From: a virus
Length of the DNA: 38,505 nucleotides
Virus record (IMG/VR): IMGVR_UViG_3300008116_000471
Span: 1 to 38,505 of that record
Reading direction: 5' to 3' (one strand)
A program made the translations under genes and the position numbers. The notes beneath the pieces were generated by a model, which was given only the letters and a program-made list of their open reading frames with translations, ran no database searches and was not told the DNA's origin. Each line of letters begins with the position of its first letter. Position 1 is the stretch's first letter. Shown piece after piece: positions 32,201 to 38,505 of this stretch.

Positions 32201-32727
32201 AATACTTTGATGAACTTAAACGGTCAATGGATTATTTGGCTCAAGACGAAAGAACATTATTTTTAGGTCAAGCTGTTGCTGTACCAGGAACAGGAATGTC
32301 TAACACACTCAAAGACATTTCAAAAGATAAATTAATTGAATTGCCTGTTGCAGAAGAAATGCAAATGGGTATGGCACTAGGTATGTCTCTTCATGGTCGT
32401 GTGCCTATTTCAATTTATCCACGATGGAATTTTTTGTTGTGTGCGGTTAGTCAATTGGTCAACCATGTTGATAAGTTGCCAATTATGTCAAAGTATAAAT
32501 CAAAAGTAATTATACGAACAAGTATTGGCTCTGAAAGACCATTAAATCCACAATGCCAACACATAGGTGATTTTACTGATGCATTTCGTTTGATGTGCAA
32601 AACAATTGAAGTAATTCGCTTAGATGAACCAGAAGATATATTTCCTGCATATGAGAAAGCTTTGTTGCGTGATGATAATCGTTCAACAATTCTTGTAGAG
32701 TGGGGTGATTACTATAACGAAAAATGA
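32197..32727 (+). CDS. TPP-dependent enzyme, E1 beta/transketolase-Pyr-like half
   Basis: This 176-residue protein has LFLGQAVAVPGTGMSNTLKD and the pyrimidine-domain motif IELPVAEEMQMGMALGMSLH, in which Glu53/54 would activate TPP. It then has YPRWNFLLCAVSQLVNHVDK and PQCQHIGDF. It covers only the Pyr domain; the C-terminal transketolase domain of normal E1-beta (about 320 residues) is absent. Paired with the upstream half it would form a minimal TPP enzyme. Four-base overlaps on both sides show tight co-translation. Confidence 0.8.
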   Translation: MKYFDELKRSMDYLAQDERTLFLGQAVAVPGTGMSNTLKDISKDKLIELPVAEEMQMGMALGMSLHGRVPISIYPRWNFLLCAVSQLVNHVDKLPIMSKYKSKVIIRTSIGSERPLNPQCQHIGDFTDAFRLMCKTIEVIRLDEPEDIFPAYEKALLRDDNRSTILVEWGDYYNEK

Positions 32728-33713
32728 TTATAACAAAAACACCATTTAGATTATCTTTGTTTGGTGGCGGTACCGATTATCCTGCTTGGTATGAAAAACA
32801 TCCAAGTAAATGCTTGTCTGCGGCCATGGGTCATTATTGTTATCTTACTGTAAAAAAACTGCCGCCATTTTTTGAATACCGCAATCGTATTGTATATTCA
32901 AAGACAGAAGATGTAAATGACATTTCTGCGATTGACCATCCTTCTGTTCGGGCCTGTTTGCAATATCTAAACATACCTGAAGGTATTTCTATTACACATG
33001 ATGGTGATTTACCTGCAAGGTCTGGTATTGGATCATCTTCTTCGTTTACAGTTGGTTTGTTAAATGCTTTGTATCAATTAAACAAAAAAACTATTAATCA
33101 AAAAGAATTAGCACAAGAAGCAATTCATGTAGAACAAAATATAATTGGTGAAAATGTTGGCATACAAGACCAAATTATGGCTGCGCATGGTGGTATTCAA
33201 ATCATAACTATGTCAGACCAAGGTTGGAGTTCTGAAAAATTTTCTATAACAGAAGATTACAAGAATCATTTAGAATCACATATTATGCTTGGTTTTTCAG
33301 GTGTATCTCGCCATGCTGAAACACAGGCAAAGAAAAAAGTAGATAACATTAAAGAAGGTAAAACAAACGAACAGCTGTTACAAACGGCAAATTTAGCAAA
33401 TGAAGCTATTGATATGCTTGCCAAAGAAAAAGAAATGTTTATAATTGGAGACCTGCTAGATAAAGCATGGAATATAAAAAGAAATTTGGCAGATGGCGTC
33501 ACTCAACCTTGGATTGATGACATTTATTATTCTGCCATAGAACATGGTGCTTATGGTGGTAAATTAATGGGCGCAGGTGGTGGTGGTTTCTTTATGTTTC
33601 TCGTGCCGCCAAATCACCAAAAAGAATTTAAGCGAAGAATGGAACAAATTAAAGTTTGGGTGCCATTTAGATTTGACAACGATGGTTCACAAGTTATATT
33701 AAACAATTCGTGA
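32724..33713 (+). CDS. GHMP-family sugar kinase, heptose-7-phosphate kinase-like
   Basis: This 329-residue protein opens with ITKTPFRLSLFGGGTDYPAW, the signature of the HddA/D-glycero-D-manno-heptose 7-phosphate kinase group. The GHMP phosphate-binding motif is LPARSGIGSSSSF (96-108), and a C-terminal motif GGKLMGAGGGGFFMFLVP completes the fold. Members phosphorylate a sugar, usually at the anomeric position before nucleotide activation. The exact sugar cannot be read from the sequence. It overlaps the TPP gene by four bases and is six bases from the PLP-enzyme gene. Confidence 0.83.
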   Translation: MIITKTPFRLSLFGGGTDYPAWYEKHPSKCLSAAMGHYCYLTVKKLPPFFEYRNRIVYSKTEDVNDISAIDHPSVRACLQYLNIPEGISITHDGDLPARSGIGSSSSFTVGLLNALYQLNKKTINQKELAQEAIHVEQNIIGENVGIQDQIMAAHGGIQIITMSDQGWSSEKFSITEDYKNHLESHIMLGFSGVSRHAETQAKKKVDNIKEGKTNEQLLQTANLANEAIDMLAKEKEMFIIGDLLDKAWNIKRNLADGVTQPWIDDIYYSAIEHGAYGGKLMGAGGGGFFMFLVPPNHQKEFKRRMEQIKVWVPFRFDNDGSQVILNNS

Positions 33714-33719
33714 GGTAAT

Positions 33720-34889
33720 ATGAAATATCCCTTAATGCGTAATAATATATCACGGCGTGATTTAGATGCCATGATTCAACATTTAAAACAAGATGACCCA
33801 ATTCTCACAAACGGACCTAAGTGTAAGCAGTTTGAAGAAGCCTGGTCAAAGTGGCTTGGAGTTAAATATTCGGTGTTTGTTAATTCAGGTGCTTCGGCCA
33901 ATTTGTTATCAATGACAATGCTGAAGATTAAATATCCTGAAGGTGGTGAAGTAATCGTGCCGCCTCTTACCTGGATATCAGATGTTGCCTCAGTAATACA
34001 ATGCGGTTTTACACCTGTATTTGTGGATGTGGACATGGATACTTTAGGTATGAATAGTGATGCAATTATTCGTGCCATTACTCCAAATACCCGTGCTGTG
34101 TTTTTATCACATATTCAAGGCTTTAATGCATTAAGTGATGATTTGATATCAACTTTGGCTAGAAGTAACATTCCATTGATTGAAGATGTTTGCGAGTCGC
34201 ATGGAGCAATGCACGGACAGAAGCTTTGCGGCAGTATTGGATGGATGTCCAATTTCTCTTTCTATTATGCACACCATATGACAACAATTGAAGGCGGTAT
34301 GGTTTGCACAAATGATGAAGAAGTTTACCACACAATTCGTATGCTTCGTTCACACGGCATGGTTCGTGAATGTGGTAATGATAAATTGAAGTTAGCTTAT
34401 AAGCTTCAGAATCCAGAATTGAATCCAGATTTTATTTTTGCTCATGCAGCCTACAATATGAGAAACACCGAACTAGGCGGTATACTTGGTCTTTCACAGT
34501 TGCCAAGTTTAACAGGAAATGTTAAAATAAGAAATCTAAACCATGAGAGGTTCTTATCAAAATTAAATCAGAAAAAATATTACATTGGTTTTAAATTGCT
34601 TGGTGCAAGTAATTATGCTTTCAATTTAATTGTAAATGAAAAAGATCCTGAGTTTGTAGAAAGATTAATGAAACGAATGAAAGATGAAGGCATTGAGTTT
34701 CGCCGTGGTAGTGCAGGTGGTGGTAATCAATTACGACAACCATATTTAAAAAATATTGTGCCTGAAAATTATCACTTAAACTTTCCAATAACTGAACATA
34801 TTCATTTCTATGGTTTTTACATTGGTAATTTTCCATCTATGGAGATAAATGAAATAGATGAAATTACAAAGATACTAAATGAGGTTTAA
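33720..34889 (+). CDS. ColD-like DegT-family PLP enzyme with His replacing Lys (sugar 3-dehydrase type)
   Basis: This 389-residue member of the DegT/DnrJ/EryC1/StrS fold has GxTxxL-type start TNGPKCKQFEEAWSKWLGVK and substrate/PLP residues NSGASANLL and LIEDVCESHGA (Asp156 should hold the pyridine nitrogen). At the position of the PLP-binding lysine it has NFSFYYAHHMTTIEGGM, with His185/His186. The same His replacement defines ColD, a GDP-4-keto-6-deoxymannose 3-dehydrase that removes the C3 hydroxyl. It is therefore more likely a deoxygenase or dehydrase than an aminotransferase. It has GAGG before the ATG, and the next gene starts directly after its stop. Confidence 0.83.
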   Translation: MKYPLMRNNISRRDLDAMIQHLKQDDPILTNGPKCKQFEEAWSKWLGVKYSVFVNSGASANLLSMTMLKIKYPEGGEVIVPPLTWISDVASVIQCGFTPVFVDVDMDTLGMNSDAIIRAITPNTRAVFLSHIQGFNALSDDLISTLARSNIPLIEDVCESHGAMHGQKLCGSIGWMSNFSFYYAHHMTTIEGGMVCTNDEEVYHTIRMLRSHGMVRECGNDKLKLAYKLQNPELNPDFIFAHAAYNMRNTELGGILGLSQLPSLTGNVKIRNLNHERFLSKLNQKKYYIGFKLLGASNYAFNLIVNEKDPEFVERLMKRMKDEGIEFRRGSAGGGNQLRQPYLKNIVPENYHLNFPITEHIHFYGFYIGNFPSMEINEIDEITKILNEV

Positions 34890-35813
34890 ATGGCAAACAT
34901 ATTAGTTACAGGCGGTGCAGGTTACATTGGTTCTGTTCTTGTGCCAGAGTTATTAAAAGATGGTCATAATGTTACGGTATTAGATAATTTTCTTTTTGGC
35001 CAATCATCATTAAATCATGTTTGTCACCTATCAAACTTCAGAGTGTATCGTGGTGATGTTCGTATATTAGCAGACATGGCACCGTTGTTGAAAGAGGCCG
35101 ATATTATCATACCTCTTGCAGCTTATGTTGGCGCACCTTTTTGTGATAAAGATCCAATTGGTGCCACAACAACAAACAAAGATGCCGTGTTTATGATGAT
35201 GAAATACTTAAATAAAGACCAAGTTGTAATTATGCCTACAACAAATAGTGCATATGGAACAGGAGATTTTTGTAATGAAGATTCACCTTTGAATCCTATC
35301 TCCCGTTATGCAATAGATAAGGTAGAAGTAGAAAAAGTTTTAATGGATCATCCAAATGCCACAAGTTTAAGGCTCGCAACCGTATTTGGTATGTCGCCAA
35401 GAATGAGAATAGATTTGTTAGTAAATGATATGACTTATCGTTCTATTTATGATGGATTTGTTGTGTTATTTGAATCACATTTTAAACGCAATTATATCCA
35501 TGTTCGTGATGTTGTTCAAGCATTTAAAATGGCAATACAAAAAGAAACTATGAGAGGCCAAGTATACAATGTAGGCCTTTCAACTGCCAATGTATCAAAG
35601 CGTGAACTCTGTGAAAACATTAAAAAATATGTACCACGGTTTGAAATTATTGATGCAGAAATTGGTAAAGATAAAGACCAACGCAACTACATGGTTTCCA
35701 ACGAAAAGATTGAGAAAGAAGGATTTACACCATTTTATAACCTTGATATGGGTATTCAAGAGCTCTTAAAAGGTTTTACAATGATTAAAAATACCAAATA
35801 TGGAAATGTTTGA
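34890..35813 (+). CDS. NAD-dependent sugar-nucleotide epimerase/dehydratase (extended SDR)
   Basis: This 307-residue protein has the NAD(P) motif VTGGAGYIG (6-14), the Ser120 region TTNSAYGTGD, and the catalytic pair Tyr140/Lys144 (RYAIDK). It also has IIIPLAAYVGAPFC, where epimerases read HLAA, and a substrate-binding region NYIHVRDVVQAFKMAI and GQVYNVG. These show the GalE/RmlB-type SDR fold. As the last enzyme of the operon it could reduce, epimerise or isomerise a 4-keto sugar made upstream. It overlaps the next gene by 14 bases, possibly linking accessory and core genes. Confidence 0.85.
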   Translation: MANILVTGGAGYIGSVLVPELLKDGHNVTVLDNFLFGQSSLNHVCHLSNFRVYRGDVRILADMAPLLKEADIIIPLAAYVGAPFCDKDPIGATTTNKDAVFMMMKYLNKDQVVIMPTTNSAYGTGDFCNEDSPLNPISRYAIDKVEVEKVLMDHPNATSLRLATVFGMSPRMRIDLLVNDMTYRSIYDGFVVLFESHFKRNYIHVRDVVQAFKMAIQKETMRGQVYNVGLSTANVSKRELCENIKKYVPRFEIIDAEIGKDKDQRNYMVSNEKIEKEGFTPFYNLDMGIQELLKGFTMIKNTKYGNV

Positions 35814-36255
35814 ATATAACCGCTTGCTTTTAAATAAGGCTTGTGTTATAATTACCAAACACTTAACACCAGACCTTTTACCTAAGAAATGGGTGGAAAG
35901 AAACTCTATGAACCCTATGTTTGGTCATTGTCATACCGCTTCTGCTTGTTTACAGAAATTGTTTGGCAGTCAAAACATTAAATTGTATAGAGCATTAGAT
36001 GATGAAGGTATTTGGCACTGGTGGGCAGTAACAAAAGAAAAGGAAATAATTGACATTACGGCGGATCAATACTACTCACAACAAAGAACACCTCCTTATG
36101 GTACAGGAGAAAAAGCTTCTATGTTAGGATTTGATTATAGAAAAAGAGTTTTAAAGCTCCTGGATATAGTTAGTAAAGAATTACTTGCAACCGGAACACC
36201 GCCATTATCTCATGTGTCAAGCGTAAAAAGAGGCAAAGATGACAAAAGCAACTAA
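35800..36255 (+). CDS. Conserved phage protein with Cys-His-Asp pattern
   Basis: This 151-residue protein has ITKHLTPDLLPKKW near its N-terminus, NPMFGHCHTASACLQKLFG (Cys44), GIWHWWAVT (His73) and EIIDITADQYYS (Asp85), and ends in a basic tail. A family with NPMxGHCYVAS and HWFL/LDxTAxQF motifs is common in marine T4-like phages with no proven function. The Cys/His/Asp order resembles papain-like or NlpC/P60-type enzymes, but that is inference. A sigma70-type promoter lies inside its 5' end. It overlaps gp55 by 17 bases. Confidence 0.65.
   Translation: MEMFEYNRLLLNKACVIITKHLTPDLLPKKWVERNSMNPMFGHCHTASACLQKLFGSQNIKLYRALDDEGIWHWWAVTKEKEIIDITADQYYSQQRTPPYGTGEKASMLGFDYRKRVLKLLDIVSKELLATGTPPLSHVSSVKRGKDDKSN
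35824..35852 (+). promoter_or_regulatory. Sigma70-type extended -10 promoter, copy 1 of shared motif
   Basis: TTGCTT (35824-35829), a 17-base spacer and consensus TATAAT (35847-35852) with TGT directly before it. The pattern GCTTGCTT-N11-TTGTGTTAYAAT recurs at 36785-36815. It would transcribe gp55 and the genes after it. Confidence 0.75.
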
Positions 36256-36781
36256 ACATTATGTGAATAACGCCGATTTTCTGGCTGCGTTAATTGAATA
36301 CAAAAAGGCTTGTGATGAGGCCAAAAAGAAAAACAAACCAGATCCACAAATACCAAATTACATTGGAGAGTGTTTTCTAAAGATTGCAGACCATCTATCA
36401 CGCAAGCCAAATTTCATATCATATTCTTTCCGTGATGAAATGATTGCAGATGGCATTGAAAACTGCCTTATGTATTTTCGTAACTTTGACCCCGATAAGT
36501 CCAAGAATCCATTTGCCTACTTTACACAGATTATTTACTATGCCTTTCTTCGCCGCATTATGAAAGAGAAGAAACAATTATATGTTAAGTATAAGGCAAC
36601 AGAACAGTTTGGCATATTAGACGAGTTTGAAATGTATGAAGATTCGGATGGTAATATGAGGCCATTTGAATTGTATGAAAACATTTCCGAGTTTATTTAC
36701 AATTTTGAAGAAAATAAACGCAAGAAAAAAGAAGGCAAAACAAAAGGATTAGAAAAGTTTTTAGAAGAAGATTTGCCTTGA
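36239..36781 (+). CDS. gp55: Late sigma factor gp55
   Basis: This 180-residue protein (T4 gp55: 185) has a start like T4's (HYVNNADFLAALIEYKKACD). FISYSFRDEMIADGIENCLM, then FDPDKSKNPFAYFTQIIYYA, FLRRIMKEKKQLYVKY and a short C-terminus are the usual gp55 sigma region 2-like elements. The protein recruits RNA polymerase to TATAAATA promoters, many of which are seen in this window. Its stop overlaps the putative TTG start of a tiny lipoprotein gene by two bases. Confidence 0.93.
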   Translation: MTKATKHYVNNADFLAALIEYKKACDEAKKKNKPDPQIPNYIGECFLKIADHLSRKPNFISYSFRDEMIADGIENCLMYFRNFDPDKSKNPFAYFTQIIYYAFLRRIMKEKKQLYVKYKATEQFGILDEFEMYEDSDGNMRPFELYENISEFIYNFEENKRKKKEGKTKGLEKFLEEDLP

Positions 36782-36909
36782 AAAGCTTGCTTATCATAAT
36801 CATTTGTGTTACAATGACAGCTTGCGCACCTTTGATGTATTTGGCATACAAAAATTGTAGTAAAGAAGAGCCGTGCGATATTTCAAATATAAAAGTTTTG
36901 GAGTGGTAG
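36778..36909 (+). CDS. Possible 43-residue lipoprotein, TTG start
   Basis: This frame begins with TTG overlapping the gp55 stop and reads (M)KSLLIIIICVTMTACAPLMY. It has a hydrophobic signal segment followed by a weak lipobox (M-T-A-C, Cys16), then two more Cys and an acidic end. Its stop abuts the next ATG. The predicted product would be a small membrane-anchored lipoprotein. Doubt comes from the TTG start, the short length and a promoter embedded in the same sequence. Confidence 0.4.
   Translation: MKSLLIIIICVTMTACAPLMYLAYKNCSKEEPCDISNIKVLEW
36787..36815 (+). promoter_or_regulatory. Sigma70-type extended -10 promoter, copy 2 of shared motif
   Basis: TTGCTT (36787-36792), 17-base spacer, TACAAT (36810-36815) with TGT before it. 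It shares GCTTGCTT-N11-TTGTGTTAYAAT with 35822-35852, too close a match to be chance. It reads toward gp47/gp46. Confidence 0.6.
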
Positions 36910-37089
36910 ATGGACAAAATAAAAATTGAACATCATATTAAACATTTACAAGAATTACATGATGGCCTTGACAAAGAAATACAAATGCAGTATAATCGCC
37001 ATGGTGATGATAGATTAGTAACAGAGTTAAAGAAAAAGAAACTTAAACTGAAAGATGAAATAGAAGCTTTCAAAAATCAAATTATATGA
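36910..37089 (+). CDS. YdcH/DUF465-like small helical protein
   Basis: This 59-residue protein begins MDKIKIEHHIKHLQELHDGL and continues DDRLVTELKKKKLKLKDEIE. The pattern H-x-x-L-x-x-x-H-x-x-L-D-x-x-I followed by L-K-K-x-K-L-x-L-K-D-E-I is that of the short DUF465 helical hairpin family. Function is not established. It starts right after the preceding stop and overlaps the gp47 start by four bases (ATGA). A perfect sigma70 promoter is embedded in its coding sequence. Confidence 0.7.
   Translation: MDKIKIEHHIKHLQELHDGLDKEIQMQYNRHGDDRLVTELKKKKLKLKDEIEAFKNQII
36968..36996 (+). promoter_or_regulatory. Perfect consensus sigma70 promoter for gp47/gp46
   Basis: TTGACA (36968-36973), exactly 17 bases, TATAAT (36991-36996): consensus on both elements. 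The start point would be near 37003, about 83 bases before the gp47 ATG. It lies inside the DUF465-like gene. Confidence 0.85.
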
Positions 37090-38156
37090 AAATATGTATT
37101 CTTGGTGACACACATTTTGGTGCTCGTGGTGATTCTTTAGATTTTCACAAATATTTTGAACGCTTCTATGATGAAGTGTTTTTTCCATATTTGGTTGAAA
37201 ATAAAATCAATGTAGTTTTTCAAATGGGTGATTTGTTTGATAGGCGGAAGTTTATCAATTTCAACTCACTCTATCTATGCCGCAAATACTTCTTTGACAA
37301 ATGTAAAAAATTAAACATCAAAGTTCATACTCTTCTTGGCAACCACGATGTAGCTTTTAAGAACACATTAGAAGTCAATTCAACCGGCTTACTTCTCAAT
37401 GAATATAACAATGTGGAACACTATGATGATTTTGTTACCATAGAATTTAATGGTGTTCCAATTGATGTTATACCTTGGATGTGTGATGACAATGCCGAAG
37501 AAATATTACAAAAGATAAAAGATTCTAAATCACAAATTGCCTTTGGGCATTTTGAGATTCGTGGTTTTGAAATGGATCGTGGCAATGTTTCAGAGGTAGG
37601 TATTGACAAAGACCTATTAAAGAGTTATGATATCGTTTTGTCTGGCCATTTTCATCACAAATCGTCAGACCACAACATTGTATATGTGGGCACACCATAT
37701 GAAATGACTTGGGCTGATTATAATGACCCAAAAGGTTTTCATATATTTGACACAGACACACGGCACTTGGAGTTTATTCGTAACCCATTTACAATGTTTA
37801 ACAAGGTAACATATGATGATACCGCACATGACTTTGAATGGTGGAAAACATATGACTTTGATGTATTAAAAGATACCTATGTAAAGGTTGTGGTATTAAA
37901 CAAACAAAATCCATATCTGTTTGACCATGTCGTAGACAACCTATACAAAACTGGTGTGGCTGATTTGTCAATTGTTGAAGATTTTACTGATACAATGATA
38001 GACGATGACCAAGATATTATTGACCAGGCAGAAGATACAATGACAATTCTTTCCAAATATATTGATAATTTGGAATTAGAAGTTGAACCCGATAAATTAA
38101 AAACTCTCATGCGAGAGCTCTATGTTGAGGCATTGAATACAGAAGTTGCTGAATGA
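37086..38156 (+). CDS. gp47: Recombination nuclease subunit gp47 (Mre11-like)
   Basis: This 356-residue protein (T4 gp47: 339) has the metallophosphoesterase motifs GDTHFG (residues 7-12), GDLFDRR, LLGNHD and SGHFHHKSS, followed by YVGTPYEMTWADYNDPKGFH. These are the signatures of SbcD/Mre11 nucleases. With gp46 it resects DNA ends during recombination-dependent replication. It overlaps gp46 by four bases. Confidence 0.95.
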   Translation: MKICILGDTHFGARGDSLDFHKYFERFYDEVFFPYLVENKINVVFQMGDLFDRRKFINFNSLYLCRKYFFDKCKKLNIKVHTLLGNHDVAFKNTLEVNSTGLLLNEYNNVEHYDDFVTIEFNGVPIDVIPWMCDDNAEEILQKIKDSKSQIAFGHFEIRGFEMDRGNVSEVGIDKDLLKSYDIVLSGHFHHKSSDHNIVYVGTPYEMTWADYNDPKGFHIFDTDTRHLEFIRNPFTMFNKVTYDDTAHDFEWWKTYDFDVLKDTYVKVVVLNKQNPYLFDHVVDNLYKTGVADLSIVEDFTDTMIDDDQDIIDQAEDTMTILSKYIDNLELEVEPDKLKTLMRELYVEALNTEVAE

Positions 38157-38505
38157 TTATATTTCGTAATGTTAAGTGGAAAAATCTGTTAAGTACCGGT
38201 AATCACTTCACAGAAATCAAACTAGACGGCACACCAAACACTCTTGTTGTTGGTGAAAATGGTTCTGGAAAAAGCACGATGCTTGATGCATTGTGTTTTG
38301 CTTTATTTGGCAAACCATTTCGGTCAATTAATAAACCACAACTTGTAAACTCAATCAATGGTAAAGATTGTGTGGTTGAAGTCACCTTAGATACTAACAA
38401 TAAAAACTATCGTATTGTTCGTGGTATCAAACCAAATATCTTTGAAATATATTGTAATGGCGAACTTCTAAACCAAGAAGCTGCAAGTAGAGATTATCAG
38501 GAACA
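38153..38505 (+). CDS. gp46: Recombination nuclease subunit gp46 (Rad50-like), 3' truncated
   Basis: The first 117 residues are visible before the window ends. It starts MIIFRNVKWKNLLSTGNHFT and has Walker A VGENGSGKST, then ALCFALFGKPFRSI and LVNSINGKDCVVEV, typical of SbcC/Rad50 N-terminal ATPase halves. The ATG overlaps the gp47 stop (ATGA), as usual for this pair. Confidence 0.93.
   Translation, partial: MIIFRNVKWKNLLSTGNHFTEIKLDGTPNTLVVGENGSGKSTMLDALCFALFGKPFRSINKPQLVNSINGKDCVVEVTLDTNNKNYRIVRGIKPNIFEIYCNGELLNQEAASRDYQE

Overview
The window is a segment of the genome of a T4-like tailed phage (myovirus). Almost every gene is on the + strand and tightly packed. The order neck (gp13, gp14), sheath terminator (gp15), terminase (gp16, gp17), sheath (gp18), tube (gp19), portal (gp20), prohead core (gp67, gp68), protease (gp21), scaffold (gp22), major capsid (gp23), then uvsY, uvsW, late sigma factor gp55 and recombination nuclease gp47/gp46 is the conserved T4-superfamily core. 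It is closest in arrangement to marine cyanophage and pelagiphage relatives. The DNA is AT-rich. The host cannot be read from the sequence, but sigma70-type promoters show that a standard bacterial RNA polymerase is used early.

Layout. 1-12052 is an adhesin and fibre region. It holds three glycine-rich adhesin-like proteins, two copies of a small partner protein, two short paralogues, a 2OG-Fe(II) oxygenase, and two very repetitive fibre proteins with a coiled-coil protein between them. 12063-19718 is the neck, packaging and tail-tube/sheath block, with a Dps-like ferritin gene between the two terminase genes. A homing-endonuclease-like gene (19764-20417) follows a terminator and runs into the portal gene. 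20393-26961 is the head block, closed by a strong terminator at 27006-27038. 27055-30083 holds a coiled-coil protein, a tail-tube-fold protein, uvsY/uvsW and a small Sm-like protein. 30094-35813 is a six-gene accessory operon for sugar or nucleotide-sugar chemistry: B12/radical SAM enzyme, two half-size TPP-enzyme subunits, GHMP sugar kinase, ColD-like PLP enzyme with His in place of the PLP lysine, and NAD-dependent epimerase/dehydratase. 35800-38505 holds a conserved phage protein, gp55, two tiny genes, gp47 and the start of gp46.

Regulation. Late promoters of the TATAAATA/CTAAATA type precede many structural genes and also the sugar operon. Four sigma70-like promoters (27813, 35824, 36787, 36968) sit in the recombination/gp55 block; two share the same extended motif. 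The most interesting site is 5354-5393, a 13-bp hairpin that hides a ribosome binding site and carries a late promoter beginning at its apex. This resembles the T4 gene e/soc type of control that lets only late transcripts be translated. The gene it controls appears to start with ATC, and the portal gene shows a second ATC-start candidate.

Reading-frame breaks. Four core or fibre reading frames are broken or fused: a fibre gene at 9051-9060, gp23 at 26350 (about 64 nt absent), uvsY-uvsW at 28281-28283, and uvsW at about 28757 (about 35-41 nt absent). An intact phage needs gp23, so these are either assembly or sequencing errors or a defective genome. Reads would decide.
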